Source of the DNA: Sphingomonas sp. ATCC 31555 | GTDB taxonomy: Bacteria > Pseudomonadota > Alphaproteobacteria > Sphingomonadales > Sphingomonadaceae | Reading direction: 5' to 3' | Length of the DNA stretch: 61,032 nt | Assembly (NCBI RefSeq): GCF_000282895.1 | Contig: NZ_ALBQ01000046.1 | Coordinates: 1-61,032, forward strand | Part shown: positions 44,101 through 52,269 of the stretch, in pieces | Layout of the letters: each line of letters begins with the position of its first letter | Numbering within the stretch: the stretch's first letter is position 1 | Translations under genes and position numbers: made by a program | The notes under the pieces: model-generated | What the model saw: the letters and a program-made list of their open reading frames with translations, nothing else | What the model was told of the DNA's origin: nothing | Database searches by the model: none

Positions 44101-44559
44101 ATGAACATCAACGACGTCCTTCTTGATTTCGATTTTGACCTTCCGCTGCGTGATGCTTTCGAGGATCGCACCTTGAGCCACTCGCGCCGGATGCTTGCGG
44201 GGGTGTCGATCGGCATCGACCTGGCGACGGCCTATTATTCGGTCTCGCAGCTCCACGAGGCGCTGGCCGATTTGGAAGATGACCATCGCAGCGGCACGCG
44301 CTTCGGCGTGGGTTATGTGGAGGCCGAGGACATCATCAAGGCTGGCAGCCCGTTTCAGACCAAGGTTTGGCACCTGGTGTGCGACCTGAACCTTTCGCAG
44401 GCGGTCGCGGATCTTGGCTGGCTGAAGGCAGTTCTCTATTCCCGCGGCAGCATGGCCAAGGCTGCAGCCAAGCAGGTGCGCGTCACCTATGTCACGCAGG
44501 CGCAGACGACCGAGGGACCGACGGCCGCGGCGCTGATGCAGGCGGACGCCTTCAGCTGA
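44101..44559 (+). CDS. Unknown protein, possibly SOS-induced
   Basis: 152-residue acidic protein with no family I recognise. It starts MNINDVLLDFDFDLPLRDAF, contains a helical middle (SVSQLHEALADLEDDHRSG) and a mixed C-terminal half with WLKAVLYSRGSMAKAAAKQV. No signal or membrane segment. AGGGAGAG precedes the ATG. A GTTC-N7-GTTC box lies just upstream, so it may belong to the SOS regulon along with the mutagenesis cassette. A reverse gene begins 209 bases beyond and converges on it. Confidence 0.65.
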   Translation: MNINDVLLDFDFDLPLRDAFEDRTLSHSRRMLAGVSIGIDLATAYYSVSQLHEALADLEDDHRSGTRFGVGYVEAEDIIKAGSPFQTKVWHLVCDLNLSQAVADLGWLKAVLYSRGSMAKAAAKQVRVTYVTQAQTTEGPTAAALMQADAFS

Positions 44560-44573
44560 GCCAAGCGCGCTGG

Positions 44574-44768
44574 TCAGGCTACGCAGGCGAGGAATGTTTC
44601 GCGGCTCAAGGGCGGCTCCGGCGTGACGCGGAAGGGTTGCACGTCGTTGCCTGTGGCGACGACGAACTGTTCAGCGCCGCTCGCGGCACGCAGCTGGACG
44701 GCAACGGCATATGCGTTCTCGAAGGACGCGAGGGTGCCGCGCAGCGGCAAGAGGGTCTGGTTGCTCAT
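44574..44768 (-). CDS. Small hypothetical protein
   Basis: 64-residue protein (MSNQTLLPLRGTLASFENAY start). It reads as an alpha/beta fold with AVAVQLRAASGAEQFVVATG, no signal peptide, and no known family. It converges on the 44101 gene with 14 bases between stops. Confidence 0.5.
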   Translation of the reverse strand: MSNQTLLPLRGTLASFENAYAVAVQLRAASGAEQFVVATGNDVQPFRVTPEPPLSRETFLACVA

Positions 44769-44990
44769 ACGGGGATTCCGTCAATGGAGTTGAAAGGATC
44801 GGCGTGGTAACGAATGCTACGGATTGCCGGCGGTCAGCGTTTGGCCGGACATTCGACACGTAGGTTTCCTTGGGAATGGGGTCGCGGGCACTGCCGGTTC
44901 GCGGCCCCATTCTGTTTCTGGCGCTGGTTGCTCGAGGGCCCCGATGCGGACCACCAGGATCCTGACAGCTGGGACGATCGGCGTAGCCGA

Positions 44991-45398
44991 TCAGCCGATC
45001 CAGTTTTCCACCTTCAGGCCGCGCACGCGCTGGAACTCGCCGATGTTGGCGGTGACGAGCGTCGCGTCGACGGAATAGGCATGGGCTGCGATCATGAGGT
45101 CATTGGGGCCGATCGGTTTGCCCGCAGCTTCCAGCTCGGCGCGGATGCCGCCATATTCGGTGTCCGCAGGCACATCGAACGGCAGAATGTCGATAGCATC
45201 CAGGATCGCTTCGACCTGGGCGAGCAGCTTCGGAGATCCCTTCTTCGCGCAGCCGTAGCGCAGCTCGGCCGCGGTGATGACGCTGATGCAAATCTGGTCG
45301 CTGCCGAGGCGAAGGATGCGGTCGAATACCCGGCCTTGCGGGTTTCTGACCAAGTCCGACACGATATTGGTGTCGAGCATGTACCGCGCGCCGCTCAT
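44991..45398 (-). CDS. vapC: VapC toxin, PIN-domain ribonuclease
   Basis: 135-residue toxin of a type II toxin-antitoxin pair. The PIN active site is complete: D9 (MLDTN), E45 (TAAELRYG), D100 (GPNDLMIAAHA) and a final acid/Asn near TANIGEF. VapC enzymes cut specific tRNAs or rRNA. Its ATG overlaps the antitoxin stop (ATGA). Closest in style to FitB/VapC. On a plasmid it would stabilise inheritance. Confidence 0.92.
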   Translation of the reverse strand: MSGARYMLDTNIVSDLVRNPQGRVFDRILRLGSDQICISVITAAELRYGCAKKGSPKLLAQVEAILDAIDILPFDVPADTEYGGIRAELEAAGKPIGPNDLMIAAHAYSVDATLVTANIGEFQRVRGLKVENWIG

Positions 45399-45661
45399 AG
45401 ATCGATGTCGCGCAGCGGCTGCAATGTGCTGTCGATGTCGTCGGGGAAGTCATCCTCTGGCGCCAGCGGGGTCAATGCTTTCAGCGTCTCGACAAGATTC
45501 GGCTTGGGCTCGGGCTCGATGATGAGCTTGTTGCCCTCTTTGTGGATCAGCACCCGCGTTCCAGAGAACTCAAATTCAGCGGGGATACGCACTGCCTGGC
45601 TGCGGTTGTTGCGGAAGAGCTTGGCTTCGCGTGTGCCGCCGATCGGGGAAGGCTGGGCCAT
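45395..45661 (-). CDS. vapB: VapB antitoxin, AbrB/SpoVT type
   Basis: 88-residue antitoxin. The N-terminal AbrB/SpoVT swapped-hairpin fold reads AKLFRNNRSQAVRIPAEFEF and GTRVLIHKEGNKLIIEPEPK; the C-terminal part (DDFPDDIDSTLQPLRDIDL) is acidic and wraps the toxin. The ATG at 45661 follows an AAGGAGATTG ribosome binding site; the upstream extension to 45805 is not supported. It presumably represses the pair together with VapC. Confidence 0.9.
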   Translation of the reverse strand: MAQPSPIGGTREAKLFRNNRSQAVRIPAEFEFSGTRVLIHKEGNKLIIEPEPKPNLVETLKALTPLAPEDDFPDDIDSTLQPLRDIDL

Positions 45662-45903
45662 GACAATCTCCTTGTATATGCCAAACATATACCACTCACC
45701 CTTATAGGGGGCAACGCTGCTGACAGCTGCCTCCCCCGAGTGGTCATTGCTCATTATCGGACGGCTTAGCGGGAACCATCTCTCTCGGTATTCCGACCGT
45801 GACAAAGCCGCCGGTGCTGGTCCAACCGTTTACATATACCTGTAGCAGCTCGCAATGATGATCGCCCGGAATTGCAATAAGGGGCATTTTCCGGCTCACA
45901 TTG

Positions 45904-45980
45904 TGTGAGACGGATCGACGCGGCAGGCGCACGATCGTTGAGACGGAAATCACATTTGCTGCGACGGACGCGAGATATTC
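45904..45980 (+). repeat. Left terminal inverted repeat
   Basis: 77 bases, 60 of them identical to the right end when aligned without gaps. Two TGAGAC motifs (45906 and 45939 region) and the block ATTTGCTGCGACGGACGCGA lie inside; the second block from the outside is the most diverged part. Confidence 0.85.
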
Positions 45981-46061
45981 AGCGGACAGCGCAGCATCGT
46001 GGAAACTGCGAAAGCCGGTCGATCATATTTGTCTCAATGTGCAGATCGGCCGGCTCTGCGA

Positions 46062-46868
46062 TCAAGCTGCGTCGTCTGGCTTCGGCATAATACCTGCTGC
46101 GATGGCCGCACCGTACGCTTGGGAAACGAAATCCATCATTTCGTTCGAAGAAGTCGCCCCAATCGTGAAGCCGGGTTGTTCGTGAATCTCACGCGCGACG
46201 GTCCTCATCTTTCTGGTCAGGGCGGGATCGCCGCCCGTCGCCTCGAAAACCTTGTTCATCCAGCGCCGAGCAAGGTCCATCGCTTCGGGCGATCGAGGGT
46301 CCCCAGTTTTCATCAGCCGGGCTGCTTCTTCGCCCAGCGCGTTCCAGTCGGCGTCCGGCTTGTCCATGCCCCCATAACCGTTAGCGGCGAGGGTTGCCTG
46401 ATCGGCGGGTGAGAGGTGCTTGGCAGCGGCCGCTTCATAAGCGGCTGCCAGGTCGTCGTTGCGTTTTTCGGTCATCGCGGTTTCCTTGGTGAGGTTCATC
46501 AAATCGTCCGAGGAAAGGCCGCCGTGCTCAGCAAGCTTGGCCCGCGCCGCTGACAGCAACCGGAGCGCCCGATCGACCCGCTTCGCTTCCTGGTGCAGCA
46601 CCTGTTCGTGCAACTCCAGGAAACTCGCCAAGTCGGGGAGGCCGCCAGACAGGAGTTCGGCGATCCGGCTGAGCGGAAAGCCGAAGCTCTTGAGGGCGAT
46701 CACCTGGTGCAAGCGCGCGATCTGGTCGGGACCGTAGACCCGCCAACCGGCCGGCGTCCGCTCGGCCCGGAGCAGCCCATGTGCCTCGTATAGACGCAAC
46801 GCTTTCCCGCTCACACCAAACCTGTGAGCGGCTTCAGCAGAGCGAAGATATGGTCCAGAGTTCGTCAA
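46062..46868 (-). CDS. MerR-family regulator with TipA-type C-terminus
   Basis: 268-residue regulator. A MerR winged-helix domain (YLRSAEAAHRFGVSGKALRL, then YGPDQIARLHQVIALKSFGF) is followed by a coiled-coil linker and a TipAS-like helical ligand-binding domain (GYGGMDKPDADWNALGEEAA, LARRWMNKVFEATGG). TipA-type proteins bind thiopeptides or other small molecules and activate transcription. The start is taken as the TTG at 46868, because the frame up to 47159 overlaps the resolvase region and reads as noncoding. It lies inside the transposon, pointing away from the transposition genes. Confidence 0.8.
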   Translation of the reverse strand: MTNSGPYLRSAEAAHRFGVSGKALRLYEAHGLLRAERTPAGWRVYGPDQIARLHQVIALKSFGFPLSRIAELLSGGLPDLASFLELHEQVLHQEAKRVDRALRLLSAARAKLAEHGGLSSDDLMNLTKETAMTEKRNDDLAAAYEAAAAKHLSPADQATLAANGYGGMDKPDADWNALGEEAARLMKTGDPRSPEAMDLARRWMNKVFEATGGDPALTRKMRTVAREIHEQPGFTIGATSSNEMMDFVSQAYGAAIAAGIMPKPDDAA

Positions 46869-46976
46869 TGCGCCGCCCTTCCTCGAACAAATCGTCCTAT
46901 CCGGCCTGCCCCAAGGGCCGGTGCAAGGGAAATCGTCGCCAAAGCTTAGAAGACATTCGCTGTCCGTGCCGATGCA

Positions 46977-47022
46977 GGCACTGTAAGGAAAACGAGCGGT
47001 TATCTCGCGGTCGGACAGTGCC
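46977..47022. other. Possible resolution site
   Basis: GGCACTGT (46977-46984) and ACAGTGCC (47015-47022) form an eight-base inverted repeat with 30 bases between, in the gap between the regulator and resolvase genes, where serine resolvase res sites usually lie. Sites for such a recombinase cannot be confirmed by eye. Confidence 0.35.
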
Positions 47023-47114
47023 GCTTCGAGCGGCTCGAAAACAGCAAGAAAACCCGTTGTGAAAACCAGCGGCATCTTGCACCATGCCGGTGGTCTTTTC
47101 TGGCGGGGTACGCA

Positions 47115-47759
47115 TTGCTCATCGGCTATATCCGGGTGTCCAAGTCGGACGGCACGCAAACGCTAGAGCCGCAGCGCCACGCGCTGCTCGCGGCCGGCAT
47201 CGATCCGTCACGCATCTATGAGGATATGGCATCGGGTCGCCACGATGCGCGGCCGGGCCTGCTCGCCTGCCTTAAGGCGCTTCAGCCGGGCAACACGCTC
47301 GTCATCTGGAAGCTCGACCGGCTTGGCCGCGATCTGCGCCACCTCGTGACGACGGCGGAGGATCTCCGGTCGCGTGGAATCGGGTTGAAGGTGCTGGCCG
47401 GTGCCGGCGCGCAAATCGACACGACGTCTGCCAATGGCCGTCTCGCTTTCGGCATCTTTGCGGCGTTTGCTGAATTCGAGCGCGAGCTGATCGCCGAGCG
47501 CACCCATGCCGGCCTTGCTGCGGCACGCGCGCGTGGTCGCATGGGGGGTCGGCCACGCAAGATGAACCGGGCGACGCTGATGATGGCAATGGCAGCAATG
47601 TCCGATCGGGGTGCCGTCGCGGCCGATGTCGCCAAGCGCCTCGGGATCACAACGACCACCCTCTATGTCTACGTCAACGGTGACGGCACTCCCAAGGCAC
47701 CGGGACAGGCGTTGCTCGACGCCGGCCCGCCCCGGCAACTGCAAAGCCAGGCCGCGTAA
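47115..47759 (+). CDS. tnpR: Serine resolvase/invertase (TnpR-like)
   Basis: 214-residue serine recombinase. The catalytic N-terminal domain shows LIGYIRVSKSDGTQ with Ser9, RIYEDMASGRHDARPGL, and the conserved VIWKLDRLGRDLRHL. A C-terminal helix-turn-helix (ITTTTLYVYVNG region) binds the res site. It probably resolves cointegrates of the transposon. It starts with TTG at 47115 and its TAA overlaps the ATG of the transposase by one base. Confidence 0.9.
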   Translation: MLIGYIRVSKSDGTQTLEPQRHALLAAGIDPSRIYEDMASGRHDARPGLLACLKALQPGNTLVIWKLDRLGRDLRHLVTTAEDLRSRGIGLKVLAGAGAQIDTTSANGRLAFGIFAAFAEFERELIAERTHAGLAAARARGRMGGRPRKMNRATLMMAMAAMSDRGAVAADVAKRLGITTTTLYVYVNGDGTPKAPGQALLDAGPPRQLQSQAA

Positions 47760-49420
47760 TGAGCGCGGGCATCACGGTCCCCATCGAGGCGATCGTGATG
47801 CTCCGGCGTCGTTTGGCGGCACTGCCGGCAAGGCATCCGGAGCGACAGCCGCTGATGGCATCGACGGCCGAGCTCTACGACATCAGCCGCGCCACGCTCT
47901 ACCGGCTGCTGCGCGGCGAGCGACGGCCCAAGGACGCACATCGCGCCGATCGCGGCCTGTCGCGTACCATGTCTCCCGACGAGATTGAGTGGTGGTGTGA
48001 GGTCGTCGCGGCGATGAAGAGCCGCACGACCAACCGGCAGGGCCGTCCTCTCTCAACGAAGCGTATCCTAGAAATCGTCACCGAACACGGCGTCGAGACC
48101 CCCGATCGTGGTCTCGTGAAGCTGCCGCCCGGACGATTGGCGGCCTCAACGCTTAACCGGCACATGCGGCAACGCGGGTACGATACCGAGCGCATGACGC
48201 GCGAGCCGGCCGCGGTGCGCTATCAGGCCGAGCGCGCCAACATGCTCTGGCATTTCGACATGAGTCCGTCGGACCTCAAGCAGTTGAAGGTTCCAACCTG
48301 GATCGATCCTGATCGCAATGGCGCACCGACGTTGATGCTGTTCTCGGTGGTCGATGACCGCTCGGGTGTCGTCTACCAGGAATATGCGCTCGTCTATGGC
48401 GAGGATGCCGAGGCGGCGCTGCGCTTCCTGTTCCGGGCGATGGCTCCGAAGCAAGACAATCCGTTCGAAGGCATCCCGGAGAACATCCAGCTCGATGGCG
48501 GCCCGGTCGGCAAATCGAGCGTGTTCAAGCGGGTCATGGAATGTCTTGGCATCACCGTCACTCCGCACATGCCGGCAGGGTCGGACGGACGCCGCACGAC
48601 CGCGCGCGCCAAGGGGAAGGTCGAGCGCCCGTTCCGCACCGTCAAGGAAGCGCACGAGACGCTGTACCACTTCCACGAACCCGCCAGCGAAGACGAAGCC
48701 AATCGTTGGCTGGCCCGCTACATCGCCACATACAACAGCGGCGATCATCGTCGTGAGCCGCATTCCCGGATCGACGACTGGCTTGGCCATCTGCCCGATG
48801 GCGGCATTCGCGCCATGTGCAGTTGGGAACGCTACTGCGCGTTCGCGCGGGAGCCCGAACGCCGGAAGGTCGGCCTCGACTGCCGCCTTACCGTGGCCGG
48901 CGTCACCTATGAGGTCACGCCCGAAGTGGCCGGTGAAACCGTCGTCGTCTGGTGGGGGCTGCTCGACCAGGAGCTATGGGTCGAGCATGGCGACGAACGG
49001 TACGGTCCATTTGATCCGGTCGGAGGGCCGGTACCGCTGCATCGCTATCGCAAGCATCGCAAGAGCCGGCGCGAGGTCCGCGCGGATCGCGTCGATGCGC
49101 TGGCGACGAGGATCGGGATTCCCCGCTCGGTCCTGACGGGCGAGGACGACATCGTGGTGATCGGCCGGAAGCCTGCCGATGGGATCGCACCTGTGCCGGC
49201 CCGGCCCTTCGCCGATCCCGACCCGTTCGCCGAACTCACCTTCGCGACGCCGCTCAAGGCGCGCTTCGCCATATCCGAGGAACTGCGCCTGCCGCTTGGC
49301 GGCCTTTGCGAGGAGGACCGCGCCTTCATCGACGCGCTGCTCGCGCGCACGCTGTCCAGGTCCGAGGTGATGGATGAAATCCGCAGGCGATTCCCGCCCG
49401 GCCATAGACGGAGCGGCTGA
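47759..49420 (+). CDS. DDE transposase of the transposon
   Basis: 553-residue transposase with an rve integrase-type catalytic core. An N-terminal HTH region (ASTAELYDISRATLYRLLRG) is followed by the core with WHFDMSPSDLKQ and SVVDDRSGV (first acid), QLDGGPVGKSSV (second) and AKGKVERPFRTVKEAHETLY (third, Glu), giving D-D-E. The C-terminal beta-rich part has VAGVTYEVTPEVAGETVVVW. It resembles IS481/TniA-type transposases that need an ATPase partner, present here as the next gene (TGATG overlap). Confidence 0.88.
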   Translation: MSAGITVPIEAIVMLRRRLAALPARHPERQPLMASTAELYDISRATLYRLLRGERRPKDAHRADRGLSRTMSPDEIEWWCEVVAAMKSRTTNRQGRPLSTKRILEIVTEHGVETPDRGLVKLPPGRLAASTLNRHMRQRGYDTERMTREPAAVRYQAERANMLWHFDMSPSDLKQLKVPTWIDPDRNGAPTLMLFSVVDDRSGVVYQEYALVYGEDAEAALRFLFRAMAPKQDNPFEGIPENIQLDGGPVGKSSVFKRVMECLGITVTPHMPAGSDGRRTTARAKGKVERPFRTVKEAHETLYHFHEPASEDEANRWLARYIATYNSGDHRREPHSRIDDWLGHLPDGGIRAMCSWERYCAFAREPERRKVGLDCRLTVAGVTYEVTPEVAGETVVVWWGLLDQELWVEHGDERYGPFDPVGGPVPLHRYRKHRKSRREVRADRVDALATRIGIPRSVLTGEDDIVVIGRKPADGIAPVPARPFADPDPFAELTFATPLKARFAISEELRLPLGGLCEEDRAFIDALLARTLSRSEVMDEIRRRFPPGHRRSG

Positions 49421-50391
49421 TGCAGACCGAGGTGATGCGCTATTATGGACTGGCAAGGCCCCCGGTCGATCTCGGCTTCTTCGAGACCGAGCATCATGCC
49501 CAGCTCACCCATGATCTGAAGACCGCAATAACGGGCGGACGCCTGATCGCACTCACCGCGACCATCGGCTCGGGCAAAACCGTACGGACGCGGCGACTGC
49601 GTGAGGAACTGGAGCGCGAGGGGCGCGTGATCGTGTCGCGTGCGCTCAGCCTCGAGAAGGCCAAGATATCGGTGCCGCTGCTGGTCGCGGCACTATTCTA
49701 TGATCTGTCGTCCGAGAAGACCGTCTCGATACCCAGCCAGTCGGAACGGCGCGAACGCGACTTGCAGGAGCTGTTCCGCAAGGCCAAGCGGCCGGTCGCT
49801 CTGTTCGTCGACGACGCGCACGATCTCCACCCCAAGACACTGACCGCGCTCAAGCGCCTCGTCGAGCTTGTCACCGAGGGCGGCGGTCAACTGGCCGTGA
49901 TCCTCGTCGGCCATCCCAAATTGCGCAACGACCTGAAACGCCCGCTGATGGAGGAAATTGGCGACCGGACCACTGTGTTCGAGTTTGGTGGCCTGCGCGA
50001 CCGGCAGCGCGACTATATCGACTGGGCGTTGCGCACTGCGCTGTCGCCGGGGATCGAACCCGATGGCGTACTGACCGAGGACGCAGCGATCCTGCTCGCC
50101 GCCAAGCTCAAGACCCCGCTCCAGATCGGCCGCCATCTCGTGCGCGCCTTCGAGGCAGGGTTCGAGGCCAGCGTGAAACCGATTGATGCCGGGACCGTGG
50201 AGGGCGTGCTGTCGCGCCAGATTGACGACCTCGAACCCCAGCTCACACGCCACGGCTACGACACGAAAAGCCTGGCGGACCAGTTCGACGCCAAGCCGGC
50301 GGAGATACGGCAACTCCTCCGGGGTGGGCTTGATCCGGCTCGTGCACGCGAGCTGACTGACGATATGCGCGCGGCAGGCCTGCCGCTTTGA
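49420..50391 (+). CDS. TniB/ExeA-like AAA+ transposition ATPase
   Basis: 323-residue AAA+ protein. Walker A is TATIGSGKTVRTRR and Walker B VALFVDDAHDLHPKT; sensor region VILVGHPKLRNDLKRP follows, with an ExeA-type C-terminal part. Such ATPases select the target and activate the transposase, as TniB or IstB do. The start overlaps the transposase stop, and the gene ends 31 bases before the right inverted repeat. Confidence 0.87.
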   Translation: MQTEVMRYYGLARPPVDLGFFETEHHAQLTHDLKTAITGGRLIALTATIGSGKTVRTRRLREELEREGRVIVSRALSLEKAKISVPLLVAALFYDLSSEKTVSIPSQSERRERDLQELFRKAKRPVALFVDDAHDLHPKTLTALKRLVELVTEGGGQLAVILVGHPKLRNDLKRPLMEEIGDRTTVFEFGGLRDRQRDYIDWALRTALSPGIEPDGVLTEDAAILLAAKLKTPLQIGRHLVRAFEAGFEASVKPIDAGTVEGVLSRQIDDLEPQLTRHGYDTKSLADQFDAKPAEIRQLLRGGLDPARARELTDDMRAAGLPL

Positions 50392-50422
50392 TCGTCGTGT
50401 CCACGATCCCGCGCCGCTTAGT

Positions 50423-50499
50423 GAACATCTCGCGTCCGTAGCAGCGAATGTGATTTGTGTCTCACCGAACGTGCGTCTGACGATCGCCAGCGTCTCACA
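50423..50499 (-). repeat. Right terminal inverted repeat
   Basis: Ends in GTCTCACA at 50492-50499, the complement of the left TGTGAGAC. It lies just after the ATPase gene; the inner end (GAACATCTCGCGTCC) is the best conserved part. Confidence 0.85.
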
Positions 50500-50626
50500 T
50501 AATCCGAGCCTGAAACGGCCCTCTATTGCAGTTCCAAGCGATCATCATTGCGAGCCGCTACAGCTAGATTGCTAGTCTGATGGCGTCAGCACAGACGGCA
50601 CCCCTCTCGATAGCGCAGGAGCTCCC

Positions 50627-51088
50627 ATGAGCCGCTATAAGCTGAACCCCAAGGCAGACCGTTCAGAGATCGATCACGCTGTAGTCGGTTGGGATCGTCC
50701 GCTCGAGACGTTCTTCGCCCAGGTCTTCACCAAGGCGTCGCCGGAGGAAGACGCCATCGTGTGGGTTGGCACGGACTACCGAGAGATCCGGACACCGGAG
50801 GCGGCGATCGCCGCCGTCGACCAATATGCCACCGTGCCGGAAGACATTCGGGCCAAACTGCTGAGCGACTTTGCAGACAAGCCGGCACGTCATCCAGACC
50901 CGAACCTCTCGAAAATCAGGGTTCGTGTGCGAGATGTAGAAGATGTTGATCCAGATTTAGTCGGGCGAGAGGGGAACCTTGTTCGCTCACACCTGAGTGG
51001 CTACATCGCGAAACTGGATCCTATCAGCGGTGAATCAAGCCCGCGGAGCGAGTTTTTCGCCGCAAGATCCCTGGCTAGGCTCCGCTGA
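50627..51088 (+). CDS. Hypothetical protein
   Basis: 153-residue acidic protein, no family recognised. It opens MSRYKLNPKADRSEIDHAVV and has GWDRPLETFFAQVFTKASPE and a C-terminal tail that reads less regularly. AGGAGCTCCC precedes the ATG. It is the first gene right of the transposon, about 130 bases after the inverted repeat, and is followed by a strong terminator, so it is a single-gene unit. Confidence 0.6.
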   Translation: MSRYKLNPKADRSEIDHAVVGWDRPLETFFAQVFTKASPEEDAIVWVGTDYREIRTPEAAIAAVDQYATVPEDIRAKLLSDFADKPARHPDPNLSKIRVRVRDVEDVDPDLVGREGNLVRSHLSGYIAKLDPISGESSPRSEFFAARSLARLR

Positions 51089-51153
51089 CCATACGAGATT
51101 AGCAGGCAGACCCTCGACGTGGCCCCCCGCGTGAGCATCGTTCTCCTGCTAAA

Positions 51154-51202
51154 GGACCCCGCTCCGCCAACCCCCCTTTCGGTGGAGCGGGGTCCGCCTT
51201 TT
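51154..51202 (+). terminator. Strong rho-independent terminator
   Basis: GGACCCCGCTCCGCC (51154-51168) and GGTGGAGCGGGGTCC (51181-51195) make a long near-perfect stem, followed by GCCTTTT. It ends the gene at 51088. Confidence 0.9.
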
Positions 51203-51266
51203 GAGCCGTGCGACCAGAGAGGAGGGGGAGGAGGAGATCGGATCTTGGTGATCCGGGAGAACTCCG

Positions 51267-51791
51267 ATGCCTCACATCATCGATATCGGCGGCACGCCGG
51301 CGAACGAGAATTGTGCCCAGCTGGGGCAGACCGAGGATTTCGAGCGCCTCAACCGCCGCGAAGTCGCGGCTTACAAAGCGGCCCTGATCGGCCGTTTCGG
51401 CCCGCCTCCGGTGGGCTGCGAGCTCGTCGAGCTGCGCAATCCGCATGACTTCGGGCACTATTTTACCCTCGGCATCCGCATCGCGGACGAGGACGCGGCG
51501 ATCGCCGCGGCTGCAGACTATATCGAGCAGGTGGAGAACGGCCTCGGTAGCTGGCTTGAGGCGGGCTTCAGAGCGCCTGTCAGCTACGATGACGCCGGCA
51601 ACGCGGTGCAGGTGCGACAGCTGAGCGATGTCATCGTGTCGGCGCTTCTGATCACGCGGCCGACTTACGACGGGGTGTTCGCTATCCCCGAGAACGCCGC
51701 CGTCTACCAGCACCTGGCCGACGCATATCCCGCGGCAGCGGCGATCGCCGCGTCGCGGCTCACATGCGCATGCGCGGGAGTTTCGCAATGA
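51267..51791 (+). CDS. Hypothetical protein
   Basis: 174-residue protein of unknown function, with MPHIIDIGGTPANENCAQLG at the start, an alpha/beta middle (CELVELRNPHDFGHYFTLGI) and an Ala-rich C-terminus. The pattern is one I know from sphingomonad plasmids but cannot name. AGAACTCCG precedes the ATG. It overlaps the DUF3768 gene by four bases, so the two are coupled. Confidence 0.6.
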   Translation: MPHIIDIGGTPANENCAQLGQTEDFERLNRREVAAYKAALIGRFGPPPVGCELVELRNPHDFGHYFTLGIRIADEDAAIAAAADYIEQVENGLGSWLEAGFRAPVSYDDAGNAVQVRQLSDVIVSALLITRPTYDGVFAIPENAAVYQHLADAYPAAAAIAASRLTCACAGVSQ

Positions 51792-52180
51792 CTGCGGACA
51801 CCGTCTCTCGCACCGAGCCGATAAACACCGAAACCGTATCGCGTACCGCGCGCATCGCCGCGCTGAGCGATCGCTGCCGTCACGGTCTCGATCGGAACGC
51901 TCGCCACATGATCACCCAGAATCTTCGCGCGACGCTTGACCAGAATGGGCCGGTACACGGCCTGCTGGCGACCTCGCGTCTCGTGAAGGCGATCCGCGAG
52001 TACCAGTTCACTGCCGACGATGGTCCGGAGCGGGACTTCGGCGCCTTTGACTTCGACGGGCACCGGGTCTGCTTCAAGGTGGACTGCTACGAACCGTCGA
52101 TGGAGTGGGGCGCAGAGGACCCGAGCGACGCATCCGCGACTGTCCGCGTGATGACGATCATGCTCACCAGCGACTACTGA
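51788..52180 (+). CDS. DUF3768 protein
   Basis: 130-residue protein. The C-terminal half matches DUF3768: FGAFDFDGHRVCFKVDCYEP, GAEDPSDASATVRVMTIMLT and the terminal SDY. DUF3768 proteins are common on alphaproteobacterial plasmids with no known function. The ATG overlaps the stop of the upstream gene (ATGA); starts further upstream are not supported. Confidence 0.85.
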   Translation: MTADTVSRTEPINTETVSRTARIAALSDRCRHGLDRNARHMITQNLRATLDQNGPVHGLLATSRLVKAIREYQFTADDGPERDFGAFDFDGHRVCFKVDCYEPSMEWGAEDPSDASATVRVMTIMLTSDY

Positions 52181-52269
52181 AATGGAGGCGCTCCGCTTCA
52201 GCCGGCAGCTGGTTAACCGACTGTATCAAAATTCAATGATATGTCGGCAGGAGAGTAGGGCGAAGCGAG

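Larger units (their letters stand above)
45904..50499 (+). mobile_element. Complete transposon with 77-bp inverted repeats
   Basis: A 4596-base unit bounded by matching 77-base ends that start TGTGAGAC. It carries, left to right, a MerR/TipA-like regulator (minus), a serine resolvase, a DDE transposase and an AAA ATPase (all plus). The transposase/ATPase pair recalls the TniA/TniB logic. The five bases flanking the ends (CATTG left, TAATC right) do not match, so no target duplication is evident. The regulator is cargo or an insertion-derived passenger. Confidence 0.85.

Noticed and set aside
45744..45953. Leftward frame between VapB and the transposon
   Set aside because: It runs into the inverted repeat and has no ribosome binding site; at most a fragment of a disrupted gene.
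46869..47159. N-terminal extension of the MerR regulator
   Set aside because: It would overlap the resolvase start, and the added residues do not look like a protein domain; a TTG start at 46868 gives a normal MerR N-terminus.
45899..50504. Five-base target duplication around the transposon
   Set aside because: The flanks are CATTG and TAATC, which do not match, so a duplication cannot be claimed.
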